Assembly: GCA_023422835.1 (NCBI GenBank) | Contig: JAFAGI010000007.1 | Location: 193,135-257,134, forward strand | DNA length: 64,000 bases | Reading direction: 5' to 3' | DNA from: Bacteroidota bacterium | Lineage (GTDB): Bacteria; Bacteroidota; Bacteroidia; Chitinophagales; Chitinophagaceae | Shown here: positions 24,144 through 32,872 of the stretch, in pieces | Numbering within the stretch: position 1 is the first letter of the stretch | How the letters are laid out: each line of letters opens with the position of its first letter | The notes under the pieces: generated by a model | What the model saw: the letters and a program-made list of their open reading frames with translations, nothing else | Databases searched by the model: none | Told to the model about the DNA's origin: nothing | Made by a program: the position numbers and the translations under genes

Positions 24144-26939
24144 CTAAAACTTCTTTACCTTGATTTCTACCTCAGTATTTATGTAGTTGAACTTTAATTC
24201 TTTAGCAGGCACATTGTTTTTTACGGTAATGATTTGAGCGTTGTTTGTTATTTCGTACCGGTTATTCAGTATATAAATCCGGTAATTCCCTTCGCGCAGG
24301 TGCAGCATAAAACCGCCTCCCCAATCTGTTACCGTTGTGGTTATTTCCTTAGTTGAAAGATTTTCTGCATATATGCTTATGCCTGAAACATCTGTTTGCT
24401 CCACATCATATTTCTTCTTAGTCTCAATCATGCTGCCTGTGACAGTGTTGACTTTTACAACCGGCAACTCATATTTTTTATTTTTAGAAATGAGTACTTT
24501 GTTGTTTGATAAAAGACTAAGTTTTTGCCCGTTTTTCTTCACCACAATATTATACTCCTGTTTTGGAAGATTGGCAAACTTCACAAAGCCCTTCTTGTCT
24601 GTTATGGCTACATGCTCGTTTAAATTTACCAGTACATTATCCAATACTATTTCATCGCCATCTAATATATTGTTCTGGTTCTGGTCTTCAAAAACCCTGA
24701 ATGAAACTTTGCTTGAATTAGATGAACTTAACGTACCAAATATTTTCTTGATGCCAACCTGGAACTGGGTATTGTTGTAAGTATGGGTATTGTTGTTTTT
24801 GGAATATCTTGTAAAGAAAACATTGGCGGTAGCAAACCAATCTTTAGCAATACGATATTCCAGCTGGTTATTTATAAACTGGTTAAAACCATTATAACTG
24901 TTTACATAGCTTATACCCCCGGAAATATTTCCTTTCAATTTTTGATCACGGGTAGAATAATTGTAATTCGTATTCAAAGAGTAGTTTCTGAAATTCTTTT
25001 CTTGTGTGTTGATAAGATCGTAGGCATTTACCGGGTTTATATCTGCCAAAGCATTTACATTGAACATGCCTAGTCTGTAAGACAATAAAAACCTTGCTGC
25101 ATAAAACGGATCTGTATTATGATTGATAAAAGAAATACCACCATCTGCAATAAAATTGAAATAGTGTTTGCTGAAACTCTTACTAACATCAAGCTTTAAA
25201 CGATATGCCCTGTAATCTACATTCAGGTAAGAGTTGTTTATATATTGATAGGTATAATTTGGCAAGAGGGAATAGCTGAAACCATCTGTATAATTATTGA
25301 AACCCGCTTCTACAGTATGATTCACAAAACTGCTTTCATATATCATGAATTCAAAAGGATGATAGATAAATTGTGCATTCACATATTTAGGCTTGTTTAT
25401 TAAACCACTGTATTTGAACAATAAACTTTTTTGTTGCGTAAGGCGATAAGTAACTGCTTCATCAAGAGATATAAGCCCTCTTCTTAATCCAGCGTAATAT
25501 GGTGAAGAAAAATAGTTATTTGAAAATAAAGAAATCTTTTCCCCGATCATTTCATAGGAAATGCCTCCTGCAAAACCCGCATTTGCTAAGCCTTTGGCGC
25601 TATGCTCAATACCAAGAGAAGCTTCATGGCTAACACCGCCTTCTATTTTTACGCGGCTGGCAGAATCTATCTTAAAGGAAGTGGAAAAACTACCAAGATG
25701 TGTTTTTGTGTTTAATAACGGATTTGTATTGTATAAATAATTTACCTGTGCGGGTAAACCGCTACGCATAGATCTCTGGTACTTTGTACCGATTGTTTTA
25801 CCAAAGTCAACCATATTATCCAGGCTGCTGTAAAGCATATAATTATTATCTATACCCAGCACTTCTATGCTGCTGTTACCGGTAACATTATATCCCAACT
25901 TTACGCCTCTGCCGTTCATATTAAAATCATAGTCAGAGCCGTAAATATTTCCCAGCTCAGCAAGCATCTTTTTCGATCGTAGCGTTAACCTTGTATCATA
26001 GATATTTACATATTTATATTGCGAGAAATAATCTGTTACCGTGTTGAATTCCATCGCTACATTCGATGCTATTTGCTGCTGCACATTGCCTCTGAGCCTG
26101 TATATATCATTATTTTTATTCAGTCTGTTGTAGGCAGCCTCAATAAAATTTGTTTTGGTATTCAAAAAATTATTTTGCAATACCTGCCTGTTGCTGGTAA
26201 GCGTACGGATAGGAATATTAGAATTAGCTATAAGCCTGTCTTTGGCAATCTCATATGCCATTACCGACAATGAATAATCTGTAAAAAAAGTTGTATTGCC
26301 CTTTTGCTGCAGATCTATCTTTACCAGTTTTCTTTCACGTGGTTGCAAAATCACATTTATGGATTGCTGCCTTATAACCAAATTCTGCGAAGGACTTAAT
26401 GTAAGATGCAATCGTAGGTTTTTGATATCATAACCCGGATTTTCAATAAAAAAACTTACGGCATTTTCTCTTGCATCGGGATTGTAAAAATTATCGATAC
26501 CTGAACTGATGATAGCAATATAATCCTGGCTTTCTTTGCTTAGATAATATCTTGCATGCAGCGTATCTTTAAGCTGGCCTGTAGTAGTATAATCTACAAT
26601 AAAATCTATATAGTTATCGCCGGACATAAGCAACTCAATGCCTGCTATCATTTTTGTTTGCAGGTTCAGAGCCTGGCCGGCATCTACATTTCCTCTAAAC
26701 CCCGGGAAGAATAGCATATTCGGATATGACTTTACAGGACGAATACTTTCAATCGTGACATTTTTAGTCTGGTTGTTTTGAATGCGCAAGGTATTGGAAA
26801 AAGTTTTTCCCGGTTCTAATAAAATACTATCCTGGGTAAAAAAAGCATAAATATTTTTATTATGTTGAGCCGATAGGTTAACACTCAAAATAATAAACAA
26901 AATTATAGCCGGGATTACTCTAATAATATTTTTGGTCAT
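24144..26939 (-). CDS. Large outer-membrane beta-barrel protein, usher-like, of a putative chaperone-usher-type fibre system
   Basis: A 931-residue secreted protein. Seen: signal peptide ending near LSAQ; an N-terminal region (about 25-240) of Ig-like repeats (LRIQNNQTKNVTIESIRPV, VSFFIENPGYDIKNLRLHL); a central part (about 270-740) of alternating short strands rich in Tyr/Asn, as in large outer-membrane barrels, with GRGVKLGY reminiscent of the usher barrel motif; an SdrD-B-like domain (VFEDQNQNNILDGDEIVL) at about 745-810; and a final carboxypeptidase-regulatory-like domain. The plan N-domain, barrel, two C-terminal domains mirrors ushers such as FimD, but I cannot show homology. Start codon overlaps the stop of the adhesin-like gene (TAATG). 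Last gene of the cluster. Confidence 0.65.
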   Translation of the reverse strand: MTKNIIRVIPAIILFIILSVNLSAQHNKNIYAFFTQDSILLEPGKTFSNTLRIQNNQTKNVTIESIRPVKSYPNMLFFPGFRGNVDAGQALNLQTKMIAGIELLMSGDNYIDFIVDYTTTGQLKDTLHARYYLSKESQDYIAIISSGIDNFYNPDARENAVSFFIENPGYDIKNLRLHLTLSPSQNLVIRQQSINVILQPRERKLVKIDLQQKGNTTFFTDYSLSVMAYEIAKDRLIANSNIPIRTLTSNRQVLQNNFLNTKTNFIEAAYNRLNKNNDIYRLRGNVQQQIASNVAMEFNTVTDYFSQYKYVNIYDTRLTLRSKKMLAELGNIYGSDYDFNMNGRGVKLGYNVTGNSSIEVLGIDNNYMLYSSLDNMVDFGKTIGTKYQRSMRSGLPAQVNYLYNTNPLLNTKTHLGSFSTSFKIDSASRVKIEGGVSHEASLGIEHSAKGLANAGFAGGISYEMIGEKISLFSNNYFSSPYYAGLRRGLISLDEAVTYRLTQQKSLLFKYSGLINKPKYVNAQFIYHPFEFMIYESSFVNHTVEAGFNNYTDGFSYSLLPNYTYQYINNSYLNVDYRAYRLKLDVSKSFSKHYFNFIADGGISFINHNTDPFYAARFLLSYRLGMFNVNALADINPVNAYDLINTQEKNFRNYSLNTNYNYSTRDQKLKGNISGGISYVNSYNGFNQFINNQLEYRIAKDWFATANVFFTRYSKNNNTHTYNNTQFQVGIKKIFGTLSSSNSSKVSFRVFEDQNQNNILDGDEIVLDNVLVNLNEHVAITDKKGFVKFANLPKQEYNIVVKKNGQKLSLLSNNKVLISKNKKYELPVVKVNTVTGSMIETKKKYDVEQTDVSGISIYAENLSTKEITTTVTDWGGGFMLHLREGNYRIYILNNRYEITNNAQIITVKNNVPAKELKFNYINTEVEIKVKKF

Positions 26940-28384
26940 TACAAATTCGTAAAACTATAAATCACATTAGTCAGGTAAGTTACACCTGTGGGTTTATTAA
27001 ACAAAATACCGGTTTGTGATGGTGGTATTGTGTATTTTATGGATAGTTGTTTGTTTAAAACAGGCGTGGCATTACGGATAATGTTTTGAGACGTGGCTGA
27101 TAAGGGCTTCGAAATCACCTGTGTTTCGCCCGTACCGTTTTCAACAGTTACAATGGACACAGGAATAGATGTAGGCGTAGAATTCAGCGTAAAATAGTTA
27201 CCGGAGCTTTTCACATACACCTGAAACGGTTTGTTGTTGGTGATATTGATATGTCCCGGCATATTTACACTTTTCCCGGTTTGGTAGTCTGCGGAGGTTA
27301 AAAAATTAAATACCACTGACTGGTTTTCATCTTTAAGCCGTATATAGCTTATGGCATTGGTAACAATGGTTACAGCTATTGTCTTAACATCGGCAACTGA
27401 ATTATCGTTGCTGCGAGTACGTACATCCAAATTAAATGTGTAGGTCCCTGCTTCAAAAAAATTGCTTGCCAGCTCAGCCGACAGTATTTTTATTTTTAAC
27501 GGAACAGAGGTTTTGTTGCCGGCTGCTACCGGCAAGGCAGTTGAATTTAAAGCCTGGTAAGCATTTGTAAGCGTTTTAGTACTAAAAACTGTATTGTTAC
27601 TTGTAATTTGTAAAGCAGACAAAGGCCTGGTGGAAGTAACTCCTCCCCCAGCCGGCGTAAAAGTGATGGGCGCCTGTCCCTTAATCTCTACAAATGAAGG
27701 AACCGTATGCCCTATCTCTAAGTTATTTAATGTTATTTCGTAATCTGTGCCGGTAAAATTTTCCGCATTTAAAGCTACAGAATAATTTAGCGTGCTGCTA
27801 TTCCATACAGTAAAAGCAGGAACGTTAATGTTCATCTTTCCCCCGCCGGACGGTTCTATATCATTATATATTAAAGAATGAGGCTGATTATGAACAATAT
27901 CCGCAGAATAGGTACCCGCTATAAACATATTGGATACAAAACTATTTGCTGCTATTCGATAATTAATCATTATATCACCTGAATAAGCACGGCTACCAGC
28001 GTATAACGGTTGAAGAAACGATTGGAAACTTGTAGTAATGAATCTTTCCGGTATTGGCCATTGTGTACTTAATCCTGAGCTTCCGGGTGAATAACCGGCT
28101 ATACTTGATAACTGAAAATTAACCAACGAAGTAGGCAAACTATAAATACCGTTATTGTGTATGAAATTCTGATTGGTAGAACGCAGCATTACAAATCTAT
28201 TAATGGTAGTTCTTCTCCAACCTAATCCACCCATAAACAAATAACCGGAATTAAGTGTTGCAAAATATTCAGTTTCGTTTAAAATATTATCCTGAGTTAG
28301 ATTAAGATCAATTGACTGGGAATTTCCATTAAAAGAATGAAACAGCAAATAGATGATTGCCAGGCATTGTAAAACCTTTTTCAT
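26939..28384 (-). CDS. Two-part fibre tip/adhesin-like protein
   Basis: A 481-residue secreted protein (signal MKKVLQCLAIIYLLFHSFNG). The N-terminal ~240 residues are a unique, aromatic-rich domain; the rest consists of beta-rich domains, the last of which (KSVNMPGHINITNNKPFQVY, VLNKQLSIKYTIPPSQ) has the same layout and ending (YLTNVIYSFTNL) as the two pilin-like proteins encoded upstream. A ligand-binding head plus a pilin-type tail is the design of tip adhesins. Located between chaperone (7-base gap) and usher-like gene (1-base overlap). Ligand unknown. Confidence 0.6.
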   Translation of the reverse strand: MKKVLQCLAIIYLLFHSFNGNSQSIDLNLTQDNILNETEYFATLNSGYLFMGGLGWRRTTINRFVMLRSTNQNFIHNNGIYSLPTSLVNFQLSSIAGYSPGSSGLSTQWPIPERFITTSFQSFLQPLYAGSRAYSGDIMINYRIAANSFVSNMFIAGTYSADIVHNQPHSLIYNDIEPSGGGKMNINVPAFTVWNSSTLNYSVALNAENFTGTDYEITLNNLEIGHTVPSFVEIKGQAPITFTPAGGGVTSTRPLSALQITSNNTVFSTKTLTNAYQALNSTALPVAAGNKTSVPLKIKILSAELASNFFEAGTYTFNLDVRTRSNDNSVADVKTIAVTIVTNAISYIRLKDENQSVVFNFLTSADYQTGKSVNMPGHINITNNKPFQVYVKSSGNYFTLNSTPTSIPVSIVTVENGTGETQVISKPLSATSQNIIRNATPVLNKQLSIKYTIPPSQTGILFNKPTGVTYLTNVIYSFTNL

Positions 28385-28391
28385 TTCGCGT

Positions 28392-29201
28392 TTATAAACT
28401 TAGATTCTTTTCACCTACCCTTACGTTTGCAGCGCTTCCTACTCTTAAAATAGCTACGCCCGCGAATTCGCCTTTGTGTTTTTCGGGAATATCGAAGAAT
28501 ACAATTTGTTCCGCATCCGGCATCATAGAAACAGGCACAGGCTCAAGTTTGGTTTCCTCACCTGTTGATTTATTGGTAATTTCAAAATCTATAGATGAGT
28601 CGCTGGTGGTGTTGCCAATATTTTTCACCTTCACAGCTATTCTGTTATACGCCTTATCAGCAATTGTTACTTTGCCTATATGATTAATAGCCGTAAAGTC
28701 AAGATCTTCTTTCGTATTGTTTTCAGGTGTGTAATAAACATGTAAACCAAATTCAAATAAAACTTTTATACCGATATTATTATTTTTTATGTATTCATCG
28801 CTCTGCTGCGCTATTTGTGTAAGCATCAGCATAGAGTTGGTTACTACATTAGTTGCATTTGCTGGAACGCTCATCATCACATTTAATTGTTTTGATTCGC
28901 CGGGCTGCACGGTTACATTGGTTTCTGAAAGTTTTAACCAACCGGCATTCGACCTGGGTAATGTACCCGCATTTGCATACACTTTTTCACCGGTAGAATC
29001 CCTGTACCAGTCACTCAAGGTCGCTTTAAAAGCAAAAGGCATTTTACCCCCGTTTGTAATTGTGACTGTTTGAGTAGCGCTGCTGCCGGGCCCGCCCGTA
29101 AAAAACAACCTGGTAGGAGAAACAGTGATACCCTGGGCATAACTACTTACAATACCGGCAACCAAAACAGTTAGGATTAATAACGACCTGTGCATATACA
29201 T
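28392..29201 (-). CDS. PapD-like periplasmic pilus chaperone
   Basis: A 269-residue secreted protein. Signal peptide ending near SYAQ, then ITVSPTRLFFTGGPGSSATQ, TVTITNGGKMPFAFKATLSD, LPRSNAGWLKLSETNVTVQP, GESKQLNVMMSVP: the pattern of a PapD N-terminal Ig domain. The second half (about 165-269) is another Ig-like domain (NRIAVKVKNIGNTTSDSSID). PapD-type chaperones cap pilin subunits by donor-strand complementation in the periplasm. A role here is supported by flanking pilin-like, adhesin-like and usher-like genes. Preceded by a strong hairpin. Confidence 0.72.
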   Translation of the reverse strand: MYMHRSLLILTVLVAGIVSSYAQGITVSPTRLFFTGGPGSSATQTVTITNGGKMPFAFKATLSDWYRDSTGEKVYANAGTLPRSNAGWLKLSETNVTVQPGESKQLNVMMSVPANATNVVTNSMLMLTQIAQQSDEYIKNNNIGIKVLFEFGLHVYYTPENNTKEDLDFTAINHIGKVTIADKAYNRIAVKVKNIGNTTSDSSIDFEITNKSTGEETKLEPVPVSMMPDAEQIVFFDIPEKHKGEFAGVAILRVGSAANVRVGEKNLSL

Positions 29202-29221
29202 TGTTATATAATAATTTGATT

Positions 29222-29291
29222 AAAAAAAAGAGTCTCGTGGAACTTTACTCTGTAAAAATAAAATAAAGTTTTGTATGAGACTCTTTTTTTT
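29222..29291 (-). terminator. Strong hairpin between pilin-like and chaperone genes (internal terminator/attenuator)
   Basis: Perfect 15-bp arms: AAAAAAAAGAGTCTC (29222-29236) and its complement GAGACTCTTTTTTTT (29277-29291), with inner arms AACTTTA and TAAAGTT (29241-29247, 29264-29270). On the minus-strand RNA it starts 9 bases after the pilin stop and ends in eight U, 20 bases before the chaperone ATG. It should stop much of the transcription and so give more subunit than chaperone or usher. Confidence 0.85.
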
Positions 29292-29300
29292 ATCACCGGT

Positions 29301-29837
29301 TTAGGGTTGTGTAAAAGTATACACTATAGTTTGCTGGTAAGTGCCCTGAGGCTTACCAAGAATATCTGATTGTGCTTTGGCAGCAGGAATGCTATACTTT
29401 ACATCAATTGTTTTTATGCCTGGTGTTACGCCTGTTAATATAGGTTGATCAGCTGCTGTGAGAGTTACTTTTGTAGCAGTACCACTTCCGGGTGCGGTGG
29501 GGGTAATGTCCATAACACCTACAGGAATGATATTTGAACCGTTTTTAAAATTAGCTTCTAATGCTTTTACGGTCACCTGGAAAGTTTTTGTAGCGGTCAC
29601 CTTCAAATGTCCGGCAAGAGATACTACCTGATCAACTGTGTACGATGCAGCATTTGGGTAATCAAATACAACCGCTGCAGCACCAGGCGTTTGTCCGGGA
29701 ACAGTTTGATTACCTGGCTCTGTAGTGATAAAGTCAGTCAGATTGATCTTCACGTTAGTAGAAGATGTTGCTTGTGCTTGCGCAACGCTGATGAATCCAA
29801 AAACAGAAACAGCAGCTAAGATTAAGGTTTTTTTCAT
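29301..29837 (-). CDS. Pilin-like secreted subunit (DUF4402-like), probable major subunit
   Basis: A 178-residue secreted beta-rich protein. Signal MKKTLILAAVSVFGFISVAQ, cleaved near AQA. Core: VVFDYPNAASYTVDQVVSLA, GHLKVTATKTFQVTVKALEA, IPVGVMDITPTAPGSG, and the end KYSIPAAKAQSDILG plus TYQQTIVYTFTQP. The closing motif recurs in the neighbouring pilin-like and adhesin-like proteins. Size and place directly before the internal terminator suggest the most abundant subunit. Resembles DUF4402; family assignment is tentative. Confidence 0.65.
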   Translation of the reverse strand: MKKTLILAAVSVFGFISVAQAQATSSTNVKINLTDFITTEPGNQTVPGQTPGAAAVVFDYPNAASYTVDQVVSLAGHLKVTATKTFQVTVKALEANFKNGSNIIPVGVMDITPTAPGSGTATKVTLTAADQPILTGVTPGIKTIDVKYSIPAAKAQSDILGKPQGTYQQTIVYTFTQP

Positions 29838-29895
29838 GTTAATTTTTTTTAATTTTGGGGTTATTAAATTTTTATATGTTTGTTTGAAATGCCTG

Positions 29896-30474
29896 TTATC
29901 GTGATGTCAATGTATAAATTACAGTATTCGAGTACGTTCCCGGGCCAGCTCGTAAAATATGCTGCTGCGATTTTTCCGGAGATATAGAATATTTAATATT
30001 TATATTTTTGTACAAATTTGGATGACCGTTTGTGATCAAAGGCTGGTTGTTTGTTTGTAGCTCTTCAATAGAATTAAGTATTACATCTTTTGCCTTCACA
30101 TCGGTATTATCAACTTCCAATTTTACTACAGAAGCAGGAAAGGTTAAATGACTGCCCGATCTGAAGTTTTCCAAGGCCGCTCTTGCTACCAAATTATAAT
30201 AAACGGTAGAAGATAATAATAAGTGAGATTGTTTCAATGTAGAAATGCCATTCGTAAAATCATTGCTATTCTTAAAAATCATATCCACTCTTTGGCCATC
30301 AATTTTCTGAGAGGTTAACTGGAAAAAATCGTTCACTATAATATTTATCTCAGCTTTGGCCTCTACCTGGGAGAAAGAGATAATCGGAGCAATAAAAAAT
30401 AAAAAGGATAATGAATATTTTAATTTCAGAATTGAAGCTTGAATCTTTGCATTTTTAATTATATACAATTTCAT
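29896..30474 (-). CDS. Pilin-like secreted subunit (minor or anchor), first gene of the cluster
   Basis: A 192-residue protein with N-terminal hydrophobic signal (YSLSFLFFIAPIISFSQ) preceded by a basic stretch of about 18 residues. Beta-rich core (INIIVNDFFQLTSQKIDGQR) and the end INIKYSISPEKSQQHIL plus TYSNTVIYTLTSR, parallel to the other subunit. Transcribed from the promoter at 30493-30523; 58 bases separate it from the second subunit gene. Role within a fibre is inferred. Confidence 0.6.
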   Translation of the reverse strand: MKLYIIKNAKIQASILKLKYSLSFLFFIAPIISFSQVEAKAEINIIVNDFFQLTSQKIDGQRVDMIFKNSNDFTNGISTLKQSHLLLSSTVYYNLVARAALENFRSGSHLTFPASVVKLEVDNTDVKAKDVILNSIEELQTNNQPLITNGHPNLYKNINIKYSISPEKSQQHILRAGPGTYSNTVIYTLTSR

Positions 30475-30492
30475 CTTTTATTTTTGGTGGTG

Positions 30493-30523
30493 CAAAATTA
30501 GACAGGTTGTACAATATGGCAAA
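30493..30523 (-). promoter_or_regulatory. Promoter of the fibre (chaperone-usher-like) gene cluster
   Basis: Minus strand TTTG (30523-30520), 19-base spacer, TAATTTTG (30500-30493): a full match to the Bacteroidota consensus, 19 bases ahead of the first gene's ATG. Confidence 0.78.
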
Positions 30524-30715
30524 GTATTTTGATAGGATTGCGAAATTTAATAACCTATGTTAAGTTTTTCATTTGTTTACTTCGATTTCACTATAGAAGG
30601 TCTCTTACGCAGCCGTATTTTTTTATTCAAAACAAACTATTTTTTATTTTGTTGACTAAAAGTTTTTCGGAAATGAAGTTTCCGACTTGTTTCATATGTA
30701 GTTACGGATAAGCTA

Positions 30716-30945
30716 TTGAGATTACAAATTCACGATATGGCTTCGGTATTACGAATCCCGAACAGCGATGTACTCCGCCGGCATATAGTTGCTCGCATAT
30801 CAGTTGTTGCCGAGTAATGAAATTCGCACCAAGCTACGCATCTATAACTACGCTACGTTTTTATGACGTAACCTCCGAGTCTATCTTTGCGAACGCCGTA
30901 CTCCGACAGTTGCGGAGTCCATCGGACGGAGCGAAGCAATCTCAA
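30716..30945. repeat. 230-bp gene-free element bounded by an 8-bp inverted repeat, containing palindromic repeat copy 2
   Basis: TTGAGATT (30716-30723) and AATCTCAA (30938-30945) bound a stretch without genes. Its right end (30892-30943) holds ACTCCG/CGGAGT arms followed by GGACGGAGCGAAGCAATCTC, the diverged partner of the element at 24035-24094. The remaining gap (30524-30715, 30946-30982) holds nothing recognisable; the short reading frame there is not convincing. Confidence 0.5.
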
Positions 30946-30982
30946 ATATTTAACTGCCACATGTTTTACTGCTTAAAATAAA

Positions 30983-32797
30983 TTATTTCAGCTCCTGCAA
31001 CTCCACCAGGCGTTTATACCTGCCGTTTTCGATCCTGATAAGTTCATCGTGGTTGCCACGTTCTACGATCATTCCCTTATCGAGAACTACGATTTCATCC
31101 GCATTGCGGATAGTGCTTAGCCTGTGTGCAATAACTATGGAGGTCCTGTTTTGCATCATGTTGTTGATAGCGTCCTGTACCAGCTTTTCGCTTTCTGTAT
31201 CCAGCGAAGAAGTAGCTTCGTCGAGAATCAGAATGGGTGGGTTTTTAATTACAGCGCGTGCAATGGTTAATCTTTGCTTTTCACCACCGCTGAGCTTGCT
31301 GCCGCGGTCGCCGATATTGGCATTATACTGATCTTCCTTTTTGAGGATAAAATTATGGGCATTGGCAATTTTTGCGGCCTGTACAATGGCTTCCTGTGAA
31401 GGGTTCTCCAGGCCAAGTGCAATATTATTAGCAATCGTATCATTAAAAAGTATAGGCTCCTGTGTCACAATGCTCATGAGCCTTCTGACAGAATGCAAGG
31501 AATAATCTTTAATGTTCACGCCGTCTATCAACACATCTCCACCTGTAACATCATGAAAACGGGGCACCAGGTCTGCCAGCGTAGACTTGCCAGCACCCGA
31601 AGACCCTACCAGCGCCACTGTTTTGCCTTTTTCTATCGTGAGGTTGATATTTTTCAGGATGGTAAATTCATCGTAAGCAAAATCAACATTTCTGAATTCA
31701 ATTTTATCATTAAAACCTGTAAGCACCTTTCCGTTTATATTATCATCCACTGTCACAGGCGTGCGCAACACCTCTTCGATGCGTAAAATAGCTGCCGAGC
31801 CTTTGTTGAGGTTGCTGAAAGAGGTGCTCAGGGTTTTGATGGGATTGATAACGTTGTAAAAAACGGCAAGGTAGGTAAAGAAAGTAGAAGCATCCAGGTC
31901 TATCTCACGGCCAATAATCAGCCTGCCGCCAAACCACAGAATGCCCACAAACACCATCACGCCCATAAACTCTGAAACAGGCGATGCCAGGTCGCGCCGG
32001 CGGGAAATCTTATTGCGTGCCGCAAGCAGTTCATCATTGATAGCATGGAATTTTCCCCTTAGAATATTTTCTACATTAAATGCTTTGATTACCCGCAATC
32101 CGTTAAGCGTTTCATCCAGCACAGATAGAGATTCCCCATGTTTGATGGCCGCTTCATTAGAACTTTTCTTTAAAGACTTGGATATGCGGCCAAGAATAAA
32201 GCCAATGAAGGGAATGGCAATCACAATGGCCAGCGTAAGCTGTGGGCTCAGGTATACCAGGAATGAAAAAGTAAGGATAATTGTCAACGGGTCTCTTACC
32301 CACCCTTCCAGCGCGCCTACTACAGAAGCTTCCACTTCATTCACATCGTTGGTTACACGGCTGATCAGGTCGCCTTTACGCTTCTGGGTAAAATAGCCGA
32401 TAGGCAGGTTCAGGATTTTATCGTACAGGTCTGCGCGGAGATTATTCACAATCCTGTTTTTCATAGGGTTTAATATGTAAACCGATAAATACAGGAACAG
32501 ATTTTTCAGGAAAATAGCAATCACCAGTATGATGCAGATGATGCCCAGCAGTTGTATATTGGAATAGCTTTTTATTTTCTGCAAAGCAAATAAGCGCAAA
32601 TCATCGAGCAGTCGGAAATCTGCAGGCTTGCTAAAGATATCTGATTTTTCTAAAAAAATCAGGTCAAAGAAAGGCTTGAGCATCCCAAAACTGGCAAGCG
32701 CAAAAATGATAGATAATACAGTAAAAACAAAATAAAGAACTATTTTTCCTTTGTACCTGCTCAGATAATAAAAAACTCTCGAATATTTCTTCATCAA
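30983..32797 (-). CDS. MsbA-like ABC exporter (permease fused to ATPase)
   Basis: A 604-residue half-transporter that should work as a homodimer. Seen: six membrane helices in the first ~330 residues, including NIQLLGIICIILVIAIFLKN, the coupling sequence GYFTQKRKGDLISRVTNDVN, and the ATPase with Walker A VGSSGAGKSTLADLVPRFHD, Q-loop VTQEPILFNDTIANNIALG, signature LSGGEKQRLTIARAV, Walker B ILILDEATSSLD and switch His in IVIAHRLSTI. Likely flips lipid A-core or phospholipid in the inner membrane, but the substrate is inferred. Own -7 element. Confidence 0.92.
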   Translation of the reverse strand: MMKKYSRVFYYLSRYKGKIVLYFVFTVLSIIFALASFGMLKPFFDLIFLEKSDIFSKPADFRLLDDLRLFALQKIKSYSNIQLLGIICIILVIAIFLKNLFLYLSVYILNPMKNRIVNNLRADLYDKILNLPIGYFTQKRKGDLISRVTNDVNEVEASVVGALEGWVRDPLTIILTFSFLVYLSPQLTLAIVIAIPFIGFILGRISKSLKKSSNEAAIKHGESLSVLDETLNGLRVIKAFNVENILRGKFHAINDELLAARNKISRRRDLASPVSEFMGVMVFVGILWFGGRLIIGREIDLDASTFFTYLAVFYNVINPIKTLSTSFSNLNKGSAAILRIEEVLRTPVTVDDNINGKVLTGFNDKIEFRNVDFAYDEFTILKNINLTIEKGKTVALVGSSGAGKSTLADLVPRFHDVTGGDVLIDGVNIKDYSLHSVRRLMSIVTQEPILFNDTIANNIALGLENPSQEAIVQAAKIANAHNFILKKEDQYNANIGDRGSKLSGGEKQRLTIARAVIKNPPILILDEATSSLDTESEKLVQDAINNMMQNRTSIVIAHRLSTIRNADEIVVLDKGMIVERGNHDELIRIENGRYKRLVELQELK

Positions 32798-32817
32798 ACT
32801 AAATTAAACATTTGCGG

Positions 32818-32825
32818 CAAAGATA
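32818..32825 (-). promoter_or_regulatory. -7 element TATCTTTG for the ABC exporter gene
   Basis: TATCTTTG on the minus strand, 20 bases before the ATG. No clear -33 element. Confidence 0.5.
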
Positions 32826-32872
32826 ATTCAATCATAATCATTATTTTTACATTTTACAAAATACTGAAAATT

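Noticed and set aside
30529..30711. 60-residue open frame in the gap after the fibre promoter
   Set aside because: AT-rich, no similarity or start signal; it overlaps the upstream half of the promoter region of the fibre cluster.
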